A DNA stretch of 64,000 nucleotides from Paenibacillus sp. P25 (GTDB taxonomy: Bacteria > Bacillota > Bacilli > Paenibacillales > NBRC-103111). A program made the position numbers and the translations under genes. The stretch is from contig CP085629.1 of NCBI GenBank assembly GCA_024704175.1, positions 1,116,001 through 1,180,000 on the forward strand. Reading direction: 5' to 3'. Position 1 is the stretch's first letter, and the number at the start of each line of letters is the position of its first letter. Under the pieces are notes generated by a model. The model saw only the letters and a list, made by a program, of their open reading frames with translations. It did no database searches and had not been told where the DNA came from. This document shows positions 8,843 through 17,690 of the stretch, piece by piece.

Positions 8843-10579
8843 GTGGGACAACTTAAAAATATGCCTCTGAAAACAACACTCCTGTTTATAGTGATCCTCA
8901 TCATGATGAATACGCTGTACTATTTTCATTCCAAAGAGATCTTGATCGCGAACCAGAATTAGAAAATGAATCTCTTGTTCAACAGTATTAAAACGAACAT
9001 AGAGCAGGCCGCCGCGGGGAAAAGTTCGTGGAGGACATGATCGGGGAGCAGCTGCGGACAGCCGCTATAGCGACCAAGATGAGGCTGGATCCCGATATTC
9101 ATAAGATCGACAACAGCGAACTGGTCGAGTTAAAAAAAATTATCGGCGTGGATGAGATCACGCTGTTCGCGCGGCAAGGCGACGATATCGTCGGCCTGAA
9201 ATCGTCCGATCCCAAAGAAATCGGCGTCAGCTCCAAGGGCTGGGACACCATCTTCGTGGCGTTCAACCAGCTGCTGAGCCGCCAGGAAGTGAACGTCGGC
9301 ATCGGGCAGACGCTGCGGGATTACTGGAGCGGGCCGCGCGATACCTCTACCACCAACCCGGCGCAGGTCAACAAGTGGGGGTATTACTACGACGGGACCA
9401 CGAATTATATTATCGATCCGTTTGTTTCTGTAACCGGTTTTAAACAGTATCAGGACGTCACGGGTGTGGATGACGCCATTCATCGTCTGCTCCGGGATAA
9501 CGGGGAGGCGGCGCTTGAGGTATCGGTGCTGAACTCGGATAAGCTGCTTCAGCGCAAGCTTCCGGAGATCAACCCGACACCCAGCAACTGGTTTTCGGAA
9601 CGGGAGGTGCTCTTCGGGAGCTACGAGTACCGGGATCCGGAGGAGAAACAGTATGCCGAAGCCGCATTGAATGAAAAACCGGACTGTTTATTACATCACC
9701 CGTTCGGGCGGCAAGTCCGTCATGAAAAGCTTCAGCCCCGTGCATACGGATTATATGAAATACAATGCCGCAGGTTCGCCGCCGCTGATCGAAATCACCT
9801 CGGATTACGACGCGATCAATCAGGTGCTGAAGAAGCGGCTGTCGCAAACGGTCGCATTCATGATCCTGTGTACTTGTCTGGTGCTGGCGATCATGGCGCT
9901 CATCCTCTGGCTGTTTAAGAAAAATAAAGAGAGCGCCCTGCAGGACGTGCAGGATATTTATGTGGAGAACATCGAGGCTCTGTTCCAATCGATCCGTGAG
10001 CAGCGTCATGACTTTATCAACCACATTCAGACGATTCACGGTTTCCTGACGCTGAAGCATTACGACGACCTGCACAAATATACCAAATCGCTCGTCGGGG
10101 AAGTCCGGGCCGTGAACGAACTCATCAACATCAAGGATCCGGCGCTGATCGCCCTCATGCAGGCCAAGATCTCGCAAGCGGAAACGCGCAGCATTCCTTT
10201 CGAATACGATTTCAAGCATATGGACCAGCTGAAGCTCGGGCCGGTGAAAGCAACGGACATCGTCAAAATTTTGAGCAACCTGATCGATAACGCTTTCGAC
10301 GCGACGTGCGAGCTGGAGACGGAAGCGCGTAAAGTGGAAGTGACGGGCGATGTGCGGAACAAGCAGCTGCTCTTTACTGTTGCCAATGCGGGACCGACGA
10401 TCCCGAAGGAGCTGCAGACGAAAATTTTCCAATCGGGCTACTCCACCAAATCGGCCGGCACCAACTCGGGACTCGGGCTTCATATCGTCAAGCAGCTGGT
10501 GGAACGGTATAAGGGAACGATTCAGGTAACTAGCGAAGACGGCTTTACCCGCTTCTCGGTTCAGATTTCGCTTGGGTAA
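8843..10579 (+). CDS. Membrane sensor histidine kinase, CitA/DcuS-like (frameshifted, orphan)
   Basis: One helix near the N-terminus, a roughly 260-residue extracellular sensor region, a second helix (MILCTCLVLAIMALILWLF), then SIREQRHDFINHIQTIHGFL, the phospho-acceptor His box of Spo0B-like/CitA-type kinases. The ATPase domain follows with NLIDNAFDA (N box) and SGLGLHIVKQL (G box). GTG at 8843 has AGGGTGAG 8 bases upstream. The frame is broken three times: a TAG near 8960, a shift near 9026 and a shift near 9672. The protein sequence joins smoothly across each, which favours sequencing errors over decay. No response regulator gene is adjacent, which is unusual because these kinases normally pair with one. 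The ligand is unknown. Confidence 0.8.
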
Positions 10580-10611
10580 TCTCTTCATGTACTAATAAAG
10601 GAGGGACAGGC

Positions 10612-10820
10612 ATGTGTAAGGAAACGGAGAGGAGCTGTCCGCTCTGCGGGGCGATAACGGATGCGGCAATCTTGCAGGGAAACCGCACGGAACCTGCTGG
10701 TGCAGCCGGGAGACGTTCCCGGAAGAGATCTTCGCCGCTTTGCCGCAGGACCGGTTAGGACTAGCCTGCATTTGCCGCGGCTGTCTCGAGAGGTTCAAAA
10801 GCTCGGGAACGGCTCAGTAG
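10612..10820 (+). CDS. Cysteine-rich CWC family protein (frameshifted)
   Basis: ATG at 10612 follows AAAGGAGGG. The start reads MCKETERSCPLCG. One base appears to be missing near 10652 in a GGGG run; after correction it continues DNGCGNLAGKPHGTCWCS, EEIFAALPQDR and GLACICRGCLERF, stopping at 10818-10820. The CPLCG, CWC and CICRGC pattern is that of the small Cys-rich CWC family, probably zinc-binding and of unknown role. Uncorrected, the frame ends after about 50 residues with a basic nonsense tail. It follows the kinase by 32 bases and may share its transcript. It overlaps the convergent downstream gene by 7 bases. Confidence 0.75.
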
Positions 10821-11698
10821 CGCAGCGGTATGCGGGACCGTTTGACCTTGGCCGCGGTGTACCCCTTCGTTGTTAAATAGTAGGCCATGCCTTTCTCGGC
10901 AATGTCGATGTTCAGCTTGGGACCGATGGTGATATCGAATATCGCGCTCAGCTCCCGGTTTCCCGCCGGAACCTCGATATACGGAATAATCGCGCCGTTC
11001 CGAAGCCGGAAACGCACCCGGTCTTTGCCCGCCGTAAAAACAATGCGGAATTCGCTTTCTTCCGTGAAGCAGGCATCCTTGAAGAAGATCGAATAAAGCT
11101 TGAAACGGCCGAGGACCTCCTCACGCACCGCTTCCGCCGCCTCGGCCGACCGTCCGCAAAGGCGAAAAACGGCCTGCAGCTCCGAATGCAATATTCCGGT
11201 CTGCCGGCCTTCTTCATAGATGATGCGGCCCGTACAAAGCGGATTCACGCCCGCGCCGCGCCACGCTGCGAGCAGGGCGGGGTAATCAAACTGGATGTTA
11301 TAGCCGTGATGCCCGTTGAAATTCGACCATAGGGTATAGGAATCCGCCCGGTGGGTCAGCGACAGCACGAACAAGTCCTGTTCCTGCAGCCACGCCGGAT
11401 CGTCCAGCGTGTCCATAATCCCGGCCAGCATGCGGTAGAACGGTCTGCATTCGTACATCTCATCGCGTGCCGCCTTAAGCCGCTGCAGCAGGGAGCCGTA
11501 CACCTGGCGAAGATAAATCAGCTCCGAGTAATCGTTAAGAAAATCGCTCTTGGTCACCCAGATCACGCGGTTGTCCAAGATGCCGAGAAGTCCTTCCACG
11601 CTTGTATAATGATACAGCATCCCTTGCTCCGGCTCCTCCGTTATCGGGATCGGGCGCTCCCGGAACCAGGCGCGCAGCCGTTCGATCGCCGCCTTCAT
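10814..11698 (-). CDS. DUF2971-type protein
   Basis: A 294-residue cytoplasmic protein. LYHYTSVEGLLGIL near residue 30, VTKSDFLNDYSELIYL, FVLSLTHRADSYTLWSNFNGHHGYNIQFD and SEFRIVF form the pattern I associate with DUF2971, whose members are often found in accessory and defence regions; biochemical role unknown. The frame is open to 11836, but the ATG at 11698 has GAAGGAAGGAT directly upstream. The start lies 2 bases after the stop of the small Cys peptide gene, suggesting coupled translation. Intact. Confidence 0.75.
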   Translation of the reverse strand: MKAAIERLRAWFRERPIPITEEPEQGMLYHYTSVEGLLGILDNRVIWVTKSDFLNDYSELIYLRQVYGSLLQRLKAARDEMYECRPFYRMLAGIMDTLDDPAWLQEQDLFVLSLTHRADSYTLWSNFNGHHGYNIQFDYPALLAAWRGAGVNPLCTGRIIYEEGRQTGILHSELQAVFRLCGRSAEAAEAVREEVLGRFKLYSIFFKDACFTEESEFRIVFTAGKDRVRFRLRNGAIIPYIEVPAGNRELSAIFDITIGPKLNIDIAEKGMAYYLTTKGYTAAKVKRSRIPLRY

Positions 11699-11700
11699 TC

Positions 11701-11787
11701 TTATCCTTCCTTCTCGCACCCATACAGGATATGGGATACGTGTTCTACGATATCCTTCACCTTTTTGCCGCATTGTTTGCATTTCAT
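11701..11787 (-). CDS. 28-residue CxxC peptide upstream of the DUF2971 gene
   Basis: A short frame beginning MKCKQCGKKV and ending YGCEKEG. The CxxC knuckle plus a His and a third Cys suggest a mini zinc-binding peptide. GAGGGTGATGG lies just upstream of the ATG, and the stop lies 2 bases before the DUF2971 start codon, inside whose ribosome binding region it terminates. It could be a real small protein or a translational leader. I do not recognise a named family. Confidence 0.5.
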   Translation of the reverse strand: MKCKQCGKKVKDIVEHVSHILYGCEKEG

Positions 11788-11939
11788 GTCCATCACCCTC
11801 ATGTTTATATTCTTGATGCCCTTCCTTTTTTACCACGAAGCGTTGATTTTAAAACAGAAGCCCAAAAAAGCGTTTACATTTCTACGGCTTTAAGTTACCA
11901 TCGAATCGGGAACATAGGACGCGACTAGGGGGATTGGGC

Positions 11940-12949
11940 ATGAAACTTAAAGCCGTATTTCTGGCCGACGATCGGGACGAAAAAATCGAACAGGTGTTTA
12001 ATGCGAAGATCCGCGGGACGATGAAAACCATGGTGGATCTTCATCCCGTGTATATTCATCCGGGGAATGCGGAGGAACGGCTCGAGGAGCTGCGCGACGT
12101 TCGGATCGCCTTTGCCACATGGGGATTCCTCCCTTCAGTACGGAAATGCTGCATCGTTATATGCCTAATTTAAACGTTTTATTTTATGCCGCAGGCTCGG
12201 TTCAGCGGTTTGCCCGCGACTTTATGGAAGCGAATGTCACCGTGGTCAGCGCATGGGGAGCCAATTCCGTTCCGGTTGCCGAATTCACGGCGGCCCAAAT
12301 TTTGCTGGCCAATAAAGGCTTCCTGTCGTCGTCAAGGCTGTACAAGAAGGGGGACTTCCGGGGAGCCAAGCAGGTCGCGGGACAATATCCCGGCAATTAC
12401 GGGGCAAGGGTCGGGATTCTCGGCGCGGGGATGATCGGCCGGAAGGTCATCGAACTGCTCGGAAGGCACGAGCTGGCGGTCGATGTATTCGACCCGTTCT
12501 TACCTGACGAGACCGCGGCCCGAATGGGCGTGAGGAAAACGGATTTGATCGATATTTTTACGAACTGCGATACGATTTCCAATCATTTGGCGAATCTTCC
12601 GGCTACTCAGGGGATGCTGCATAAAGACCATTTTAACCGGATGAAGCCTTATGCAACGTTCATTAATACCGGACGAGGCGCGCAAGTGGTGGAAGCGGAT
12701 CTGATCCGGGCTTTGAAGGAGGTTCCGACCCGGACGGCCCTGCTGGATGTGACGTATCCGGAGCCGGTGGTCGCGGACAGTGAGCTTCTGCTGCTGGACA
12801 ATGTCATTCTAACCCCTCATATTGCCGGAAGCATGAACCTGGAGGTGGCCCGCATGGGGAGCTTCATGGTGGAGGAGTGCGAGCGTTATTTGAACGGGGA
12901 AGCCTTGAAGTATCAGGTGACGCCGGAGATGCTGGCAACGATGGCTTAA
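11940..12949 (+). CDS. D-2-hydroxyacid dehydrogenase family protein (frameshifted)
   Basis: About 336 residues once a single shift near 12,125 (in GGGG) is corrected, joining IAFATWG to IPPFSTEMLHRYMP. The NAD-binding motif GILGAGMIGRKVI, the Arg box INTGRGAQVVEADLI and the His box LTPHIAGSMN are present. In the place of the usual Glu box it has LLDVTYPEP, which retains a Glu. ATG at 11940 follows AGGGGGAT. It resembles sugar-acid/hydroxypyruvate-type reductases more than lactate dehydrogenase, but the substrate is not deducible. It stands alone between the DUF2971 region and a small acidic gene. Confidence 0.82.
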
Positions 12950-13007
12950 TGGGCGCATACAACTTAGAAAAGAAGGCAAAATAAGCCATAGACGGGAGGG
13001 AGCATAC

Positions 13008-13178
13008 ATGAGAAAGCAGAATGAAGAATGGAAGGACGGGCTGGAATATTACGGCGTTCTTTCCGATGCCAGAGAAATATTCCCCGAGGCTCCTATGGAC
13101 GATACCGGCGCGAAAGGGCTGACCGGACCCACTCAAGGCCTTGAAGAAGAAGAAGAAGAAGAAGAGGCGGAGAAGTAA
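13008..13178 (+). CDS. Small acidic protein with a run of glutamates
   Basis: A 56-residue soluble protein: MRKQNEEWKDGLEYYGVLSD, a middle MDDTGAKGLTGPTQG, then a C-terminal run of Glu encoded largely by repeated GAA, ending EAEK. GGGAGGG lies 7 bases before the ATG and an intrinsic terminator follows at 13,301. The composition and codon use look genuine. I do not recognise the family. The GAA tract could vary in length by slippage. Confidence 0.65.
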   Translation: MRKQNEEWKDGLEYYGVLSDAREIFPEAPMDDTGAKGLTGPTQGLEEEEEEEEAEK

Positions 13179-13213
13179 TCCTATGCTTCGGCCGGAAGTA
13201 TGATGAGCCTGTT

Positions 13214-13253
13214 CCGTAGGATAGACAACTTGAAAACAAGTGCCTTCCTACGG
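13214..13253. other. Two-tier hairpin of unknown role
   Basis: CCGTAGGA and TCCTACGG form an outer stem that encloses a complete small hairpin, ACTTG-AAAA-CAAGT. It lies in the 3' region of the small acidic gene, about 50 bases before its terminator. It could protect the mRNA end or belong to a small RNA. Confidence 0.35.
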
Positions 13254-13300
13254 GGCTTCTCCACCCTCATTACGCGCGTATGGGATGCGACGATTGCGAT

Positions 13301-13337
13301 AAAAAGGTGCTGCCGAGCGGTAGGACCTTTATTTTTT
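13301..13337 (+). terminator. Intrinsic terminator after the small acidic gene
   Basis: Stem AAAGGT...ACCTTT with an inner CTGCCG/CGGTAG pairing, followed by ATTTTTTAT. It lies about 120 bases after the stop at 13178, and 21 bases before the end of the convergent small membrane gene. Confidence 0.7.
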
Positions 13338-13357
13338 ATGTGGATAACGAGGTGGGG

Positions 13358-13459
13358 CTACAGGACGTCCTTGTTGTTTTTGTAAAAGATGAAAATGGCG
13401 CCTCCGAATAAAATCGCGGCCGCATGAATGCCGATGATCATGACCCAGGTGCTGCTCAT
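13358..13459 (-). CDS. 33-residue single-helix membrane peptide
   Basis: ATG at 13459 is preceded by AAAGGGGGA with good spacing. The peptide MSSTWVMIIGIHAAAILFGG then IFIFYKNNKDVL is one hydrophobic helix with a short basic/polar tail. Such tiny helices are common in spore formers and usually regulate or stabilise membrane complexes; nothing here says which. Downstream on the same strand there is no gene until the ABC exporter's terminator. Upstream, 13,460-13,714 shows nothing I recognise. Confidence 0.6.
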   Translation of the reverse strand: MSSTWVMIIGIHAAAILFGGAIFIFYKNNKDVL

Positions 13460-13714
13460 AAAAGGCGTCCCCCTTTCTTGTGATTTCAACTGCCGGTTGT
13501 GCTTTCACGGATCATTATAGGAGCAAAAGGGCATGAGGAAACCAGCCAATCGCGCCGTTTTTTTACCATCCAATACGGCAGCTTCCGGGCGGAGTTTCGC
13601 TTTTGATCCATGTAATCGCTTGCAGCGCGGCGCGCATTTGAACAATCTGTGAATGGAGCGCAGACTTTGCATCCTTTTGGGCGCAGTCCTCTATTTATAG
13701 AAGCATGATGCATG

Positions 13715-13757
13715 AAAAAAGCACCTCAAGCCGCAGAGACGGCATAGAAGGTGCTTT
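13715..13757 (-). terminator. Intrinsic terminator of the heterodimeric exporter operon
   Basis: On the minus strand AAAGCACCTT pairs with GAGGTGCTTT around an inner CCG...CGG step, followed by a six-T tract. It lies about 30 bases after the stop at 13786. Confidence 0.8.
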
Positions 13758-13785
13758 CGGTTGATTACTAAGCGAGATATCGGGC

Positions 13786-15616
13786 TTAGCCTGCGCCGAG
13801 CGCCGCCTGCTTGCCCTGGGAATGCTTATACAGTTGCTCGTAGTAGCCCTGCTTCTCCAGCAGCTGCTGGTGGTCGCCTTCCTCGACAATCCGGCCGCCG
13901 CGCATCACGATAATGCGGTCCGCCTGCATGATGGTAGAGAGGCGGTGTGCGATGACGAGTGTCGTTCGGCCGGCCGATACGACCTGCAGGGCGGACTGCA
14001 CTAGCTGCTCCGTGTGGGAATCGAGATTGGCCGTAGCCTCGTCGAGAATGAGAATCCTCGGCTCGAACACGACGATCCGGGCGAAGGAGATGAGTCGCCG
14101 CTCGCCCGCGGACAGCCCACTGCCGCGTTCCGACAGCTTCGTGTCATACCCGTCTTTCATCCTGGTGATCAGGGCATCGGCCCCGACGAATTTACAGGCT
14201 TCGATCACCTTCTCACGGGGGATACGCTCATCGAACAGCCTTACGTTATCCACGATGCTGCCGGAATACAGGAACGGCTCCTGCTGAACGAGGCCGATCA
14301 TCCGGTGCAGGGTCGCTTGCGGAATCTCGCGTACGTCGGTGCCGTCGATAAGGATGCTGCCCTTCTGCACATCGTAGAAGCGGCACAGCAGGCTCATCAG
14401 CGAGCTCTTGCCGGCGCCCGTGGTACCGACGATCCCGATCATTTCGCCGGGACGGATATGCAGATCCAGGTCGTGGATGACCGGAGCTCCCTCCGCATAG
14501 CCGAACTGGACGTGATTATAGTCGATGCGTCCTTTGATGCCTTTCAGGTCGACCGCTTTCGGCTGCTCGGCGTCCTCTACTTCCGGCTTCGTCGAGAAGA
14601 GCCGCCACAGCCGGTCCATCGACACGGTTGTGGATTGAAGCGTGTTCCACTGCTGCGTGATCGAGTTGATCGGCTGGAAGAACTGCCGGATATACGTGAT
14701 AAAAGCATACAGCACGCCGAATTCGATCTCGTGATGGAAGACCGCTCTGCCTCCGATCCAGGTCACGAAGGCGACGGACAGGTTGCCCAGCATATCGAAA
14801 GAGCGGTTGAACAGCACGTTCGTGCGGATTTCGCGCAGGTTGGCCTGCAGGTAGCTGCGGTTGCGGTCGGTGAAATACTGCTCCTGCTGCTTCTCCTGAT
14901 GGAACGCCTGGATCAGATTCATCCCGGCCAGATTTTCCGCGACGAAAGCGATCAGCCGTGACAGCCGCGTCCGGGTCAGCTGGTAGGTCTTGCGCATGTA
15001 GGAGCGGAACCCGATGGCGATCGCCATAATGATCGGCAGACAGCAGCATGCTGTAGCCGGCCAGCGTCGGATCCAGATGGAACATCAGCACGATGATGAA
15101 AATGAGCGTCATGCCGTCGCGCATCAAGCTGAGGAACACCTGGGTGAAGAACTGGTTGAGCGTCTCCGTATCGCTCGAGACGTGGGTGACGAGGTCGCCG
15201 TTCGGGAACCGGTCGAAGAACGACATCGACAGCTTGCTGATATGCTCGAACAGCTCCTTGCGGATCCGGCCGACGATGCTCTGCCCGGCATATTGGAGCA
15301 GGTTGTTCTGCAAATAGGTAAAAGTCAGGCCGATCACGGATAATCCGAAATAAACGCCGCAGATCAGTAACAGCATGGGGAAATCGTTTTTGCCGATCAG
15401 CAGGTTATTATCGATGGCGATTTTCACCAGGTATGGCTGCAGAAGATCGGCGGAGATGGCCAATGCAGTACAGAAAAAAATGATCACGAACGTAAACCGG
15501 TGCGGCTTCGCATAAGCAAGAATGGCGCGGAAGGCGGCGCGGCGGTCCTCCTTGCTCACCCGGTAGGAGTCGCTGATTTCCTCCTCCGGCGGTTTCCCGT
15601 TATTTTCCTTCGGCAT
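13786..15616 (-). CDS. ABC exporter half-transporter, BmrD/YheH-like, canonical ATPase site (frameshifted)
   Basis: Six-helix export domain fused to an ATPase. Walker A is GTTGAGKSS, the signature is a variant GSGLSAGERRL, and Walker B with catalytic Glu is RILILDEATANLDS, followed by the H-loop VIAHRLSTI. It forms a heterodimer with the upstream gene, whose own site lacks the Glu, as in the Bacillus BmrC/BmrD multidrug exporter. ATG at 15616 follows AGGAGGAG and overlaps the upstream stop by 17 bases, so translation is coupled. One shift near 15,040, within the transmembrane part, splits the frame; protein joins cleanly. Substrate range is inferred from the family only. Confidence 0.85.
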
Positions 15617-17354
15617 AGCGCGTCCCCTCCTCCTGGATGGCATACAAGGTGGCGTAAATCCCGTCTTCGGAAAGCAGCTGGCGGTGGGTGCCCCGCTGAA
15701 CGATCCGGCCCTCGTCGAGCACGACGATCTCGTCCGCATGCTTCAGTGCGCTGATCCGGTGGGCGATGATGATCGTCGTCTTCTCCTTACGGCCGAGCCG
15801 GAGATTCTCGATGATCTTCGTCTCCGTGACCGCGTCGACGGCGCTGACGCTGTCGTCCAGAATCAGGACGGAAGCGTTCTTGATGAAGCCGCGCGCGAGA
15901 CTCGTACGCTGTCTTTGTCCGCCGGATAGCGTAATGCCCCGCTCCCCAAGCTTGGTTTCGAATTTATCGGGAAATTCCAGAATGTTATCGTAAATTTGCG
16001 CCTGCCTGGCGGCCTTTTCCACCGGCTCCATGGCGATGTCCCGATCGGAGAAAGCGATATTGTCGCGGATCGTCGTGCTGAACAGGAAGCCGTCCTGGGG
16101 TACATAAGCGATTTGCGTGCGGAGGCTCTCCAGGCTCACGTCACGGATGTCTTCTCCGCCGATCCGTATCGTGCCCGCCGGCGGATCGTAAATCCGCAGC
16201 AGCGGCTTGACGAGCGTCGTTTTGCCGCTTCCGGTTTTCCCGATGATGCCCAGCGTCTTGCCGGGAGGCACGTTCAGGCTGATATCCCGGAGCGCCGGCT
16301 TCGAGCTGTCCGGGTATGCAAACGTTAAACCTTCGATTCGGATGCCGGCGGAAGGCTGATTTAGCGGCTTTGCCTGCTCCGACTCCACAATATCCGGACG
16401 GACGCCGAGGAGGCTGTTCACCCGTTCGAGCGAAGCTCTCGAGCGCTGCATCGTATTGATCACGTTGCCGATTTGCTGAAGCGGGTTGACGATCATCCGC
16501 ACGTACAAGGTCAGTGAAACGAAATTCCCCAGCGTAATCGAGCCTTGGATGGTCAAATAACCGCCGAAGGCGATCGTAATGATCAAAGAAAGCGCACCCA
16601 TAAATGGCAGGATCGCTTGAAACAAGGAAGACAGCCGGACCAGCTTCAGCTGATTGTCGCGGATGCGGTCCACGGTCTCGCCGAAGCGTCCCCGCATGAT
16701 GTCCTCCACAGCGAATTTTTTGGTCACGCGGATCCCGCCGAACTGCTCTTCCGCCGACTCGGTCATCTTGGCGAGAGATTCCTGCACGATCCGGGAACGG
16801 TCGCGGATCTTCGGTCCGAAGCTGACGACGATCCATGGGATAAAGAGCAGCGGCAGAATACAGATGCCGATCAAATAAAGCGGGATGGAGCTGAGAGACA
16901 TCATGACGATGGCGGAAAGAATCAGGATGATGGCGTTCGTGGTCTGGTTGATCCCCTGGGAGATCGATTCCCGTACCGAGGTCACGTCGTTCATCACGTA
17001 GCTCAGCGGCTCTCCGATGCCGTGCTTCGAATAATAGCCTTCGCTGAGCGTGGTGAAATGGCGGAACAGCTTCTTGCGGGTCGAGAATTCAAATATGCGT
17101 CCGAGCCGCATGACGGTGTATTGACCGAGTCCGCCGAGGGTGCCGTAGCATATGCCGATCGCGAGCAGAATAAGGCTGTACCGGGCGATAACCGATTCGG
17201 TGATACCTCCTTCCTGCAGGGTATCGGTGAAGCTCCCGAGCACTTTCGGATAGTACGACTGAATGATGTTGGTCGCGGCTATGGAGAGAACGGCGAGAAC
17301 GTAAAAAAACCAGTTTGACCGCAAATAGTCCGCAAGCAAACGCTGTTCTTTCAT
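15600..17354 (-). CDS. ABC exporter half-transporter, BmrC/YheI-like, degenerate ATPase site
   Basis: About 584 residues: six helices, Walker A GKTGSGKTT, signature TLSGGQRQR, Walker B VLILDDSVSAVDAVTE, H-loop IIAHRISAL. The residue after the Walker B Asp is Asp instead of the catalytic Glu, the same change that marks BmrC/YheI as the degenerate half of the heterodimer. This supports pairing with the downstream gene. I start at ATG 17354 (MKEQRLLADYLRSNWFF) with AGGA 11 bases upstream; ATG 17366 is possible. BmrCD in Bacillus is induced by ribosome-targeting drugs through a leader peptide; I see no convincing leader here. Intact. Confidence 0.87.
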   Translation of the reverse strand: MKEQRLLADYLRSNWFFYVLAVLSIAATNIIQSYYPKVLGSFTDTLQEGGITESVIARYSLILLAIGICYGTLGGLGQYTVMRLGRIFEFSTRKKLFRHFTTLSEGYYSKHGIGEPLSYVMNDVTSVRESISQGINQTTNAIILILSAIVMMSLSSIPLYLIGICILPLLFIPWIVVSFGPKIRDRSRIVQESLAKMTESAEEQFGGIRVTKKFAVEDIMRGRFGETVDRIRDNQLKLVRLSSLFQAILPFMGALSLIITIAFGGYLTIQGSITLGNFVSLTLYVRMIVNPLQQIGNVINTMQRSRASLERVNSLLGVRPDIVESEQAKPLNQPSAGIRIEGLTFAYPDSSKPALRDISLNVPPGKTLGIIGKTGSGKTTLVKPLLRIYDPPAGTIRIGGEDIRDVSLESLRTQIAYVPQDGFLFSTTIRDNIAFSDRDIAMEPVEKAARQAQIYDNILEFPDKFETKLGERGITLSGGQRQRTSLARGFIKNASVLILDDSVSAVDAVTETKIIENLRLGRKEKTTIIIAHRISALKHADEIVVLDEGRIVQRGTHRQLLSEDGIYATLYAIQEEGTRYAEGK

Positions 17355-17690
17355 GGAGTTCCACATCCTGTCAGTTTTTTTCGGTCCTAACAGTATATTA
17401 TACTTAGTGCACCTAAATATTTCATCCGAATTCAAACAAGGGGAAGGGCCGTATTCCGGAAGCAAACCCGTAAATGGAATGAGGATCGGCGATTCTCTGC
17501 CATTCCCTCGGATTTACGGCGGTTCCAGTGCCAGTCTGTGCCGCTATCGTCCGGCAGTTTACTATACCGAACTCAATGGATAAGCATGAGCTCAGCAATT
17601 GCTTTTCTTGGCGGTTCGAAAGGGGGAGGGTGTGTTAAGATTATTCCCGAATGCATCCGATTCTATTTGGAAAAAAAGGAGTTTTGCACC

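Noticed and set aside
9569..10588. Long open frame on the minus strand opposite the sensor kinase
   Set aside because: It mirrors the kinase codons, has Arg/His-rich composition and no ribosome binding site; the plus-strand kinase motifs are unmistakable.
17397..17425. Promoter and GTGCAC-centred palindrome upstream of the BmrC-like gene
   Set aside because: A TATAAT is present on the minus strand but no fair -35, and the palindrome arms are offset by one base.
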